From Streptomyces sp. HSG2 (lineage in GTDB: Bacteria; Actinomycetota; Actinomycetes; Streptomycetales; Streptomycetaceae): DNA of 64,000 nucleotides. The notes beneath the pieces are model-generated. The model searched no databases and was not told the DNA's origin. It worked only from the letters and a program-made list of their open reading frames with translations. The stretch covers positions 4,878,501 through 4,942,500 of the forward strand of contig NZ_CP066801.1 in assembly GCF_016598575.1 (NCBI RefSeq). The letters are read 5' to 3'. The number at the start of each line of letters is the position of its first letter. The first letter of the stretch is position 1. The translations under genes and the position numbers were made by a program. Shown in pieces: positions 42,249-50,009 of this stretch.

Positions 42249-42488
42249 ATGACCGAAAGCGCGAGTCCGCACATCGCCAGTCCACGCATCCTGGTGCTCG
42301 GCGTCCAGCCCGGCACCCCGCCGTTCCGGATCGTGGAGATCGACGGCCAGGTCGTCGGCGAGGCCAAGACCGTCACCGACGTACTGGAGGCGGCGGCGGC
42401 GTTCGGGATCACCGTTCACGACCTGGACGACCCCGACGTGGTCCGCTGGGTGGGGGGAGACAAGTTCACCTGGACGCCGCACGCCTAG
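42249..42488 (+). CDS. Small conserved-looking protein, function unknown
   Basis: The 79-residue soluble protein (MTESASPHIASPRILVLGVQ start, FRIVEIDGQVVGEAKTVTDVLEAAAAFGI middle, WVGGDKFTWTPHA end) has a clear alternation of beta strands and one helix and no low-complexity shadow character. It is divergent from the PHP gene and is probably translated from a leaderless mRNA. I do not recognise the family. Confidence 0.75.
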   Translation: MTESASPHIASPRILVLGVQPGTPPFRIVEIDGQVVGEAKTVTDVLEAAAAFGITVHDLDDPDVVRWVGGDKFTWTPHA

Positions 42489-42524
42489 GGCGTGTCGAGC
42501 GGGGTGCTCCGAAGCGCCCCGCCC

Positions 42525-42557
42525 CGCGCGGTCCCGGGGGGATTCCGGAACCGCGCG
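42525..42557. terminator. Bidirectional terminator hairpin
   Basis: CGCGCGGTCCCGG pairs with CCGGAACCGCGCG (13 bp with one mismatch) across a 7-nt loop between the convergent genes ending at 42488 and 42567. A second, weaker hairpin lies at 42499-42522. Confidence 0.65.
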
Positions 42558-42566
42558 GGCGCGGCC

Positions 42567-43508
42567 TCAGTCCACGGCCAAGACGAGTTTGCCCGTGGTG
42601 CGTCCGCGCTCGCCGACCGCGTGCGCCTCCGCGGCCTCGCCCAGCGGGAAGGTCCCGGCGATCTCGGCCCGCAGCCGACCGTCCTCCACGAGCCGGGCGA
42701 CCTTCAGCATCCCGCCGCGGTCCGCGTCCACCAGCATCCGGACCGCCCGGACGCCCAGCCGCTCGGCCTCCCGGGGGAAGTCCTCGGGACCGACGGGCAG
42801 GATCGACACCACCGTTCCGCCCGGGCGCACCACGCCCAGGGACCGCACGGAGGTCTCCGCCCCGATCGTGTCCAGGACGACGTCGACGTCCCGCACCGCC
42901 TCCGTGAAGTCCGTCTCCCGGTAGTCCAGCGGCTCGTCCACCCCGATGGAGCGCAGGAAGTCGTGCTTGGCCCCGCTCGCTGTGGCGATCACGTGTGCGC
43001 CGAGGACCTTGGCGATCTGTACGGCCACGTGACCCACGCCCCCCGCGCCGGCGTGGATCAGCACGCGCTGCCCGGGGCGGACGTCGGCCACCTCCACCAA
43101 CGCCTGCCAGGCTGTCAGCGAGACGAGGGGCAGGGCGCCCGCCTGGACGTGGTCCACGCCGGCGGGCTTGTGGGTGAACGCGCGCGCGGGACCGGTCACG
43201 TACTCGGCGTGGGAACCGTGCCCGAAGGGGTAGGGCAGCATGCCGAAGACCTCGTCCCCGGGCCGGAAACCCGCCACGCCGATGCCGACCTCCGCGACCT
43301 CTCCGGAAACGTCCCAGCCCAGCACGAAGGGCGGCCGGCCGAGGAAGCCGCCGTTGGCCCGGTGCTTCCAGTCGGTGGGGTTCATCCCCGCCGCCCGGAC
43401 CCGCACCAGCACCTCGTTCGGGCGAGGGGAGGGGCGCTCCACGCGTACCTCCTTGAGGACCTCCGGGCCGCCCAGGGCGTCCTGGCGGATGGCGCGCATC
43501 GTGTTCAT
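42567..43508 (-). CDS. NADP-dependent quinone-oxidoreductase-like MDR protein
   Basis: The 313-residue protein is a zinc-free medium-chain dehydrogenase/reductase: GAGGVGHVAVQIAKVLGAHV is the Rossmann loop and VLGWDVSGEVAEVG the N-terminal GroES-like signature. No zinc-ligand Cys cluster is present. It likely reduces quinones or activated double bonds with NADPH. ATG 43508 follows GAGGAGAGACCC. It appears monocistronic. Confidence 0.88.
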   Translation of the reverse strand: MNTMRAIRQDALGGPEVLKEVRVERPSPRPNEVLVRVRAAGMNPTDWKHRANGGFLGRPPFVLGWDVSGEVAEVGIGVAGFRPGDEVFGMLPYPFGHGSHAEYVTGPARAFTHKPAGVDHVQAGALPLVSLTAWQALVEVADVRPGQRVLIHAGAGGVGHVAVQIAKVLGAHVIATASGAKHDFLRSIGVDEPLDYRETDFTEAVRDVDVVLDTIGAETSVRSLGVVRPGGTVVSILPVGPEDFPREAERLGVRAVRMLVDADRGGMLKVARLVEDGRLRAEIAGTFPLGEAAEAHAVGERGRTTGKLVLAVD

Positions 43509-43871
43509 CGGGTCTCTCCTCGGGAGTTCTCGCTCGGCGTCGCCGGCGCGTCCGGTGGTCACCGGCCGGGTGCCTCCGTTCCGCCTCGCCGGAGTGCGGG
43601 CGCCCTCGTCCCCCGGCTTCTCCGGCGGTCGGGTCCGGACCGGTGTGGTGGATCGGGAGGGACGGGGAGGACCCCTCCCCGGAACGTTTCCCGGGCGTCG
43701 GCCGCCGTGGTGGTGGCCGGGTGCGGATGCGCGGTGATCACCGCACGCGACGACACGAGGATCATGCCACGCCTCCCGCCCGAGGGCGGGAGGGGGGAGG
43801 GCCGGGCGGCGCTCCACGCGTCGTGTGGGGCGCGGCCGGAACTCGTCCCATCCCTCGGGTGACGGTGCGCG
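43509..43871. other. 363-bp intergenic region without a supported gene
   Basis: This stretch holds the promoter of the oxidoreductase gene (its start is at 43508) and, near 43772-43793, a hairpin that probably ends the DUF4235 transcript. The open frames crossing it are Arg/Pro-rich and look like shadows. Confidence 0.6.
43772..43793 (-). terminator. Terminator hairpin downstream of the DUF4235 gene
   Basis: CCTCCCGCCC and GGGCGGGAGG form a perfect 10-bp inverted repeat around GA, about 80 bp past the DUF4235 stop. A G-rich tail follows on the plus strand. Confidence 0.6.
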
Positions 43872-44174
43872 TCAGGCCGGTCGGCGATCGGTCTTCACCG
43901 GCCAGGAACCCGTCGAGCGCTGGATCGCCTTGGCTCCTCCCCGGTTCACGGCGCTCTTGACCGAGGCGAAGATGGCGCCCTGGACCGCGGCGGCCACCAG
44001 AACCTCCCCCCAGCCCCGGTCGGGGTCCAGCGCGTCCGGTGCGTCGTCCTCGTGGCGAATGAGCCGCCAGGTCCTCCGGAAGAGGAATCCCGCCAACGCG
44101 CCCCCCGCCCAACCCAGGGCGAAGCCGAGCGGCTGGTAGACCGCCGGCAGTTTCTTCCGCGTCGTCTTGCCCAC
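43872..44174 (-). CDS. DUF4235 membrane protein
   Basis: The 100-residue protein begins MGKTTRKKLPAVYQPLGFALGWAGG, with a first helix at about 14-31. A RTWRLIRHEDDAPDALD linker and a second hydrophobic stretch (GEVLVAAAVQGAIFASVKSAV) follow, ending STGSWPVKTDRRPA. This is the DUF4235 pattern, a small actinobacterial membrane family of unknown role. The GTG at 44174 has AAGGAG close upstream. Confidence 0.85.
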   Translation of the reverse strand: MGKTTRKKLPAVYQPLGFALGWAGGALAGFLFRRTWRLIRHEDDAPDALDPDRGWGEVLVAAAVQGAIFASVKSAVNRGGAKAIQRSTGSWPVKTDRRPA

Positions 44175-44357
44175 GGTGTCTCCTTCGATCCTCGCCGCGG
44201 GGCTCGACCGCGGCGGCGGGGTCTCCCCGAGGCCGTACGGTGTGGATCCCACCACGGGCCGGCGGCGAGCGCGACCCCAGACGGTGCGATCCGGTCCGAG
44301 CGAAACCCTCGCCGTCCGGGGAGGAGACGGGGCACCCGTGCCCCGTCCCGGCCGGGA

Positions 44358-46715
44358 TCAGTCTTCGCCGAGCAGTGCCAGTTCGGCCCAGATGGTCTTG
44401 CCCTCGGCGGTGTGCCGGCTGCCCCAGCGTCGGGTGAGCTGGGCGACCAGCAGCAGTCCCCGTCCGCCCTCGTCCCAGGTCCTCGCTCGGCGCAGATGCG
44501 GGGCGGTGTGGCTGCTGTCGGACACTTCGCAGATCAGCGTGGCGGCGTCGTGGATGAGCCTCAGACGAATCGGGGCCGAGCCGTACCGGATGGCGTTGGT
44601 GACCAGTTCGCTCGCCACGAGTTCGGCGGGGAAGGCGGCCTCCCGCAGACCCCAGCCGTCGAGCTGGTCCAAGACCTGCTTGCGCACCGGGGCGACCATG
44701 GCCGCGTCGGCCGGGATGTCCCAGGTCGCGACCTGTTCACACGGCAACACCCGGGTTCGCGCGAGAAGCAGGGCCACGTCGCGCGCGTCACCGTCCGGCC
44801 TCGGCAGGGAGCGCAGCACCCGGTCGCAGGTCTCTTCCAGGGAGGCCGCCGGGGCGGCCAGCGCCTCGCTCAGCAGCGCGCCGCCGGATTCCGCGTCGTG
44901 ATCGGAGCCGCCGACCAGCCCGTCCGTGTAGAGCGCCAGCAGGCTGCCCTCCGGCAGCGACAGCTCGACCGACTCGAAGGGCAGGCCGCCGATCCCCAGG
45001 GGCGGACCCGAGGGCAGGTCGACGAGCCGCGCCCGTCCGTCCGGCTCGACCAACACGGGAGCGGGATGTCCGGCGCGGGCGAGGGCGCAGCGGCGGGAGA
45101 TCGGGTCGTACACCGCGTACAGGCAGGTGGCGCCGGTCTCGCCCGCCCGTTCACCGGGCTCGGATGCGAGCCGGACGACCAGGTCGTCCAAATGGGCCAG
45201 CAGCTCCTCCGGAGCGAGGTCCAGGTCGGCGAGGGTGCGGACCGCGGTGCGCAGCCGCCCCATGGCCGCCGACGCCGGGATGCCGTGGCCGGCCACGTCG
45301 CCGACCACCATGGCGACCCGCGTCCCCGACAGCGGGATCACGTCGAACCAGTCGCCGCCCACGCCCGAGCTGGCGGCGGGCAGATAGCGGGAGGCCGTCT
45401 CGACGGCACCCGTCGTGGGAAGTGCCCGGGGCAGCAGGCTGCGCTGCAACGTCAGGGTCGTCTCGCGCTCGCGGGAGTAGCGACGGGCGTTGTCGATGGA
45501 CACCGCCGCCCGAGCGGCGATCTCCTCCGCCAGCAGCACGTCGTCCGCGGTGAAGGGCTCCGGGTGGCCGAACCGGGTGAACACCGCCACGCCGAGCGTG
45601 GTGCCGCGGGCCCGCAGTGGCACCGAGAGGATCGCGTGCGGTCCCACGGGGTCCCGCCCGCCCGCCCCGGGCGAGGTCTCGGCCCGAGTGCCCCCGACGA
45701 GGGGCGGAACCGCCACCGCGTGGCCCGTCGTCAGCGACTCCGCCTGCGGCGAACCGGCCGGGTAGTCGTCCGTGCGTCCGGACCCGGCGATCCGCGGGGT
45801 GTCCTCCTCGGCGGACGCCCGGGCCACGCGTCGCAGCCGAATAGGCGTCCCCGGTGGACGCCGGCCGTCCGCCGAGTCCCTCCGGTCGAGGAGGTCGACG
45901 GTGACCAGGTCGGCCAGTCCCGGGACGCACACCGTGGCCAGCTCCTGGGCGGTGCGCGTGACGTCCAGGGTGCTGCCGATGCGGATGCCCGCCTCGCTGA
46001 CCAGTTGGAGCCGCTCTCGGGCGCGGTGCTGCTCGGTGAAGTCGTGGACGCTCACACAGACACCGCGCACCCGCCCCTCGCCGTCGGCGAGCGGGGCCAG
46101 CCGGGCCGACCAGGCGTGCGCCCCGCGGCTCTCTCCGGCCGCCTTCATGAAGGCGCGCATGTCGTGACCGCGACCGGTGTCCAGGACCCGCCGCAGGTGC
46201 TCCTCGAGCTCCGTGTGCTGCGGTCGGCTCCCGATGTCGGTCGGCCGCAGCCCTCGCAGTCGACGGGCGGGCACGTCCAGCAGCCGGGCCATGGCGTCGT
46301 TCGCGCCGCGAAGGCGCAGCCCGGTGTCGAAGACCATCGTGGCGCAGGGCGACTGCCGCAGCGCCGCCCGGATCAGGGGGTCCTCGGCCACTCCCTCGGC
46401 GCTGTCGCCGTTCCGGGGGACCACCACCACCCAGGCACCGTCCCGCCCGGCGGGCCGATGGGCCATCGCCCAGACGGACACGCTGTGACCGTCGCGGTGG
46501 CGCAGCGTGAGCGAGCCGCTCCACCGGCGCGCGTCACGGTCGGGGAAAGGCGGACCGCCCACCACGAGCAGGTCGGCCAGGGGTCTGCCCAGGACCGCCC
46601 CCGGGGGGTAGCCCAGCAGTCCTCGCGCGGCCTCGTTCCACTCCCGCAGCCTGCCCGTCGCGTCCACGACCGCACGCGCGGGGGCGGAATCGTCGAACGG
46701 GTTCACCGGACTCAT
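44358..46715 (-). CDS. PAS-PAS-GAF-SpoIIE phosphatase with C-terminal HATPase (Rsb-type switch protein)
   Basis: The 785-residue protein has two PAS domains (about 10-115 and 125-235; ending VHDFTEQHRARERL), a GAF domain (about 245-425), a PP2C/SpoIIE phosphatase (about 435-640; GGDWFDVIPLSGTRVAMVVGDVAGHG with the metal Asp residues), and an anti-sigma-type HATPase (about 660-780; LVASELVTNAIRYG, EGGRGLLLVAQLT). Such proteins read a signal through PAS/GAF and then reset a sigma-B-type partner switch by dephosphorylating an anti-anti-sigma factor, while their HATPase may itself bind one. ATG 46715 follows GGAG. No anti-anti-sigma gene is adjacent. Confidence 0.9.
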   Translation of the reverse strand: MSPVNPFDDSAPARAVVDATGRLREWNEAARGLLGYPPGAVLGRPLADLLVVGGPPFPDRDARRWSGSLTLRHRDGHSVSVWAMAHRPAGRDGAWVVVVPRNGDSAEGVAEDPLIRAALRQSPCATMVFDTGLRLRGANDAMARLLDVPARRLRGLRPTDIGSRPQHTELEEHLRRVLDTGRGHDMRAFMKAAGESRGAHAWSARLAPLADGEGRVRGVCVSVHDFTEQHRARERLQLVSEAGIRIGSTLDVTRTAQELATVCVPGLADLVTVDLLDRRDSADGRRPPGTPIRLRRVARASAEEDTPRIAGSGRTDDYPAGSPQAESLTTGHAVAVPPLVGGTRAETSPGAGGRDPVGPHAILSVPLRARGTTLGVAVFTRFGHPEPFTADDVLLAEEIAARAAVSIDNARRYSRERETTLTLQRSLLPRALPTTGAVETASRYLPAASSGVGGDWFDVIPLSGTRVAMVVGDVAGHGIPASAAMGRLRTAVRTLADLDLAPEELLAHLDDLVVRLASEPGERAGETGATCLYAVYDPISRRCALARAGHPAPVLVEPDGRARLVDLPSGPPLGIGGLPFESVELSLPEGSLLALYTDGLVGGSDHDAESGGALLSEALAAPAASLEETCDRVLRSLPRPDGDARDVALLLARTRVLPCEQVATWDIPADAAMVAPVRKQVLDQLDGWGLREAAFPAELVASELVTNAIRYGSAPIRLRLIHDAATLICEVSDSSHTAPHLRRARTWDEGGRGLLLVAQLTRRWGSRHTAEGKTIWAELALLGED

Positions 46716-47141
46716 CGTCGCCACTCCATCGCGCACACTCACCGTGAACAGGTGTGTCACTTGAGCCCCAGCGTAGTGCGTCCGGTCGTCGATGCGGAGC
46801 CGAACCCCGCCCCCGGGCGCATGACCCCCGCCCGAGCCCTCCGTGCGTGTCCGGCGAACGTTCGCTTGCGCCAGTGAAGAGGGATTCGCGTTCTCGGCCC
46901 GTCGGTCGAGAGAGGAGCGAGTTGTCGGTGCGCCTTGTTGACCATGAGGGTTTGTGCGAGAGTGAAGCACCCGCCCGAGGGTATCGGCCGCTGTGGCACA
47001 CGCCTTGATGATCCGGGACCGACGCATCGGCGACGTATTCGGCCCTTCGCGCGGCGTCCCCGAGAGGAATCCGCCCGCCCCGGGATCTTTTCGGGGGCAC
47101 AGAATCGTGTGCACCGCGCGTGTGGGAAAGGAACCCTCTCA
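46716..47141. promoter_or_regulatory. 426-bp divergent promoter region
   Basis: This region separates the SpoIIE-type gene from the sigma/lectin fusion gene. It contains the perfect 12-bp palindrome GCGAACGTTCGC at 46854-46865. The part from about 46850 to 47130 is slightly AT-richer than its surroundings. I could not assign a promoter class, and I saw no gene. Confidence 0.4.
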
Positions 47142-48716
47142 GTGCCCACCCCCGACCCTTCCCGACCGCTTCGACCGGCAGCCGGTGGAGACCGGGAATC
47201 CGACGAGTCCCTGGCCGCCGGCACCAGGGATCGTCCCGAGACCGACGCCGCGGCCTCCGTCGCCTTGTTGACCGCCCGGCACTGGCAGGCCGCGCACGAC
47301 TACGCGGCGCTGTGTCTCGCCTCGTCGTCCCAGGTGGCCGCCATGGTGACCGCCGCCGCCCTCCATCGGGTCCTGGATCGTGTGGCCCATGGCGAATCGG
47401 CGGTGGCGCTCCGCCCCCGACTCCTGGTGTCGGTGCGTGACACGGTCCGGGAGTGGGCGGCGGACGGACGTGTCGTCGGCACCCTGCCGGATCTCCGCAA
47501 GCCCTCGGGCGGAAGGGGGATGCGCGCGACGAAGTCGCCGATCCCGGAGAACAGAGCCCTGGCCGCCCACGCCTTCGCCGCGCTCCCCGCCCAATCCCGT
47601 TGCCTGTTGTGGCATGTCGAGGTGGAGTCCGAACACATATCCGTGCCCGCGACTCTGTTGGGGATGGACGACGGCACGGCCTCGGCCACTCTGACGCAGG
47701 CGCGCGAGAAGTTCCGCGACGCCTGTGCGTACGCACACGAGCAACTGGCACCCGGTCAGGACTGCCGGTTCTACAACCGTCTTCTGGACGCCCCGATCCG
47801 ACGCGGCGGAAAACTGCTCCCCGATGTCGAGGAACACCTGGCGGTGTGCCGCCATTGCCGGCACACCGCCGATCAACTGGCCTTGTCCGAGAAGGCCTTG
47901 GGATCTCTGTTGGCCGAGGCGGTGTTGGGCTGGGGCGCCCGCCGGTATCTCGAATCCCGACCGGGCCGCGTCGCGGTCGGTGCCCGGGGGCAGGGTGGAG
48001 CCCGTCACCGTCGTGGACCCGCCGGACTGTGGGCCCGCCTCCCGCTTCCGGCCCGCCGCGGCGCGCGTTCGGCCCGTTCGGCGCTCCGCGCGGTCGGGGC
48101 CGTCTCGGCCGGTGCCTTGGTCACCATGCTGGTGGTGAACGTCTGGTCGTACGACGGCGGCCGGGCCGATCCCGCCGTCTCCACCGGAGTTTCCGACGGC
48201 GGCGGCGAGTCCGCCGAGGCGGGCGCCGCCGGATTCACGTCCGCCCCGCCCGGGGTCCCGGGTCAGAGCAGGCTGCGCAACGCGGGCGCGGGACTCTGTC
48301 TCGACGTCGACGGAGAGCCCGGGCCCGGGACGGGTGTGCGGTTGGCCGGCTGTTCGGACGCCATGACCCAGCAGTGGACCTACGAGGAGGACGGGAGTGT
48401 GCGCAGCGTGGCCGATCCCGGTCTGTGCCTCGACTCCCGCGCGGACGCCGGCGTCGTCCTGTTGGGCACATGCGCCCGGGAGGGCACCGCGCGAGCGGAG
48501 GACGTCCGCTACGCCGCCACGGCGCGGGGGGAGTTGCTGCCGCTCTGGCGGCGGCAGCTCGCGCTCGCCGCCACCGCCGAGGACGCCGACGCCGACATCG
48601 TCGTCAAGGTCCGCGACGGTTCGGAGGCCCAGATGTGGCAGGCCGAGACGACGCTCGCCCCCTCCGCGACCCCCGAACCCGAGGCCGGGAGTTCGGCCCC
48701 GCCGTCGGCCGGCTGA
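47142..48716 (+). CDS. Sigma-factor-like / zinc anti-sigma / transmembrane / ricin-lectin fusion protein
   Basis: The 524-residue protein has four parts. Residues about 45-200 resemble an ECF sigma factor: a degenerate region 2 and a clear region 4 (FAALPAQSRCLLWHVEVE, VPATLLGMDDGTASATL, AREKFRDACAYAH). Residues about 208-245 carry a zinc anti-sigma motif: Cys208, then EHLAVCRHC with His232, Cys236 and Cys239 (HxxxCxxC). One membrane helix follows at about 315-337. Residues about 375-505 are an extracellular ricin-B-type lectin (NAGAGLCLDVDGE, QQWTYEEDGSV, PGLCLDSR). GTG 47142 has AAAGGAA upstream. I infer a membrane receptor that senses carbohydrate outside and carries sigma/anti-sigma parts inside. 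The region 2 changes may mean it no longer binds core polymerase. Confidence 0.78.
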   Translation: MPTPDPSRPLRPAAGGDRESDESLAAGTRDRPETDAAASVALLTARHWQAAHDYAALCLASSSQVAAMVTAAALHRVLDRVAHGESAVALRPRLLVSVRDTVREWAADGRVVGTLPDLRKPSGGRGMRATKSPIPENRALAAHAFAALPAQSRCLLWHVEVESEHISVPATLLGMDDGTASATLTQAREKFRDACAYAHEQLAPGQDCRFYNRLLDAPIRRGGKLLPDVEEHLAVCRHCRHTADQLALSEKALGSLLAEAVLGWGARRYLESRPGRVAVGARGQGGARHRRGPAGLWARLPLPARRGARSARSALRAVGAVSAGALVTMLVVNVWSYDGGRADPAVSTGVSDGGGESAEAGAAGFTSAPPGVPGQSRLRNAGAGLCLDVDGEPGPGTGVRLAGCSDAMTQQWTYEEDGSVRSVADPGLCLDSRADAGVVLLGTCAREGTARAEDVRYAATARGELLPLWRRQLALAATAEDADADIVVKVRDGSEAQMWQAETTLAPSATPEPEAGSSAPPSAG

Positions 48717-49147
48717 CCCCGCGCACCGCCGGAAGGGCGGGCCGTGCCCGGTCGCGCGCCGGCCCGCCCGGCAGGCGGATCGTCTCGGGCCGGGACACCG
48801 CCGTGCCTCCGGGGTGTCCCGGAGAACCCCGAGGCGCCGGTGTTCCCCTCGGCCCGCCCCGCCTCGTTTCGAAGATGCTCGGGGCGGGTGCGCGGAGGTT
48901 TCAGGCCGATTACGAAACGCGGGAATCGCGCCATTCAGCCACCGGAGTCGGTCAAGAACCGCCAGGTTACCGCGTCGAAACGTTCTCAATCCGTAACTTC
49001 ACGCCACTGATTCAATACGCAAGGTTACCTAAACCCGAGGGGTCGACGTGTGTTTCACCGTCGGACTCGGCAGACTCGCGCTCGCCGCTCCGGCACCCAC
49101 CGGGTCGGGCCGGCACAGCCGTCGCATCGAGCGGAAGGAAGCACACC
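48717..49147. promoter_or_regulatory. 431-bp promoter region of the protease-inhibitor gene
   Basis: The segment from about 48905 to 49035 is clearly AT-richer than its neighbours and probably holds the inhibitor promoter. AGGTTACC occurs twice (48964-48971 and 49022-49029). The second copy continues as AGGTTACCTAA, which resembles one half of an iron box, but the other half is absent. I saw no gene. Confidence 0.45.
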
Positions 49148-49600
49148 ATGCGGAACACCGCACGCTGGGCGATCGCTCTGGGCTTCGCGGTCACCACCGC
49201 TCTGGGCCCCCTCGCGGTCAACGCGGGCGCGGACACCGCCGCCCCCGAGGTCGGACCCGCCGCCCCGGCCTCGCTCTACACCCCCTCGGCCCTGGTGCTC
49301 ACCGTGGCGCACGGCGACAGCGCGGCGTCCGCCACGCCGCTGCGCGCCGTCACCCTCGTGTGCTCGCCCACCCCGTCGGGCAGCCACCCCGCCCCGGAGG
49401 CCGCGTGTGCCGAGCTCCGCCGAGTCGAAGGAGACGTGCACGCCCTGACGTCGGAGGAGGGCGCCGTCTGCGCCCCCGACCACGCCCCCGTCGTCGTCAC
49501 CGTGGAGGGCGTCTGGGAGGGGCGACGCCTCACCGACGAACGGACATTCACCAATACCTGCGTGAAGGACGCCTCCAGCGAGAGCGTCTTCACGTTCTGA
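49148..49600 (+). CDS. Secreted Streptomyces subtilisin inhibitor (SSI) family protein, unusual reactive site
   Basis: The 150-residue precursor has a signal peptide (cleavage near VNAGADTA) and the SSI fold: SLYTPSALVLTV, AVTLVCSPTPSGSHPAPEAAC, VVTVEGVWEGRRL, ERTFTNTC and a SSESVFTF end. Four cysteines (72, 87, 108, 138) match the two conserved disulfides. In SSI proteins the reactive loop reads Cys-P2-P1-P1', with Met, Arg or Lys at P1. Here the loop is CAPDHAP, so P1 is Pro110 and P1' is Asp. That is unusual and suggests altered or lost inhibition. GGAAGGAAG precedes the ATG. A protease gene follows downstream. Confidence 0.92.
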   Translation: MRNTARWAIALGFAVTTALGPLAVNAGADTAAPEVGPAAPASLYTPSALVLTVAHGDSAASATPLRAVTLVCSPTPSGSHPAPEAACAELRRVEGDVHALTSEEGAVCAPDHAPVVVTVEGVWEGRRLTDERTFTNTCVKDASSESVFTF

Positions 49601-49689
49601 GGACCGGGATCGTATACGTTCCCGCGGTTTGACAGGTGGCTCGTGACTGGGGAGTGCGAGTCCCGCCGCGGCGTAGGCGATCCCGTGAC

Positions 49690-49727
49690 GGGGACGGCGG
49701 GCGGAGTGGGGCCGCCCGCCGTTCCCC
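49690..49727 (+). terminator. Terminator hairpin 1 after the inhibitor gene
   Basis: GGGGACGGCGGGCGG pairs with CCGCCCGCCGTTCCCC, a 15-bp stem with one bulged T, about 90 bp after the inhibitor stop. Confidence 0.65.
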
Positions 49728-49737
49728 TGATTCCCGC

Positions 49738-49771
49738 GGCCCGTGTCGGTCCACCGCGACCGACACGGGCC
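49738..49771 (+). terminator. Terminator hairpin 2 after the inhibitor gene
   Basis: GGCCCGTGTCGGTC pairs perfectly (14 bp) with GACCGACACGGGCC across a 6-nt loop, only 10 bp beyond hairpin 1. The two form a tandem terminator that insulates the protease gene. Confidence 0.7.
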
Positions 49772-50009
49772 CGGTCGCGTGCCGACGCGTGCGACCGCCA
49801 CCCCCCACCGCTCGCTCTACCGAGGCGACTCGCCCGCGCCGAGTGCCCCCGCCGGACCCAGTCGGAACGGATCGCCGGCCTCCGCAAGTCGCGAACGCAA
49901 GAGCCGTGAGTTGAACGGCTTTTCGGATTCGTGCGTACCAACAGCCATCCAGGCGCGCCGATTCGCCGCCGACCGGTGGCACGGAACCGAACCCAGGAGG
50001 GCCAGAAGC

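Larger units (their letters stand above)
49601..50009. other. 409-bp gap holding tandem terminators and the protease promoter
   Basis: Apart from the two hairpins listed separately (49690-49727 and 49738-49771), the region from 49880 to 50009 should hold the promoter and the ribosome site AGGAGG (49995-50000) of the protease gene. I saw no gene. Confidence 0.55.

Noticed and set aside
39956..42907. Plus-strand open frame of 983 codons
   Set aside because: It crosses three well-supported genes and an intergenic region on both strands; its composition is Arg/Ser/Ala-rich. It is a high-GC artefact.
46854..46865. GCGAACGTTCGC as a LexA box
   Set aside because: Actinobacterial LexA sites need a 4-nt spacer (CGAAC-N4-GTTCG); here the halves abut, so it is only a palindrome.
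49022..49032. AGGTTACCTAA as a second iron box before the inhibitor gene
   Set aside because: Only one half-site matches; the left half (CAATACGC) does not resemble TTAGG.
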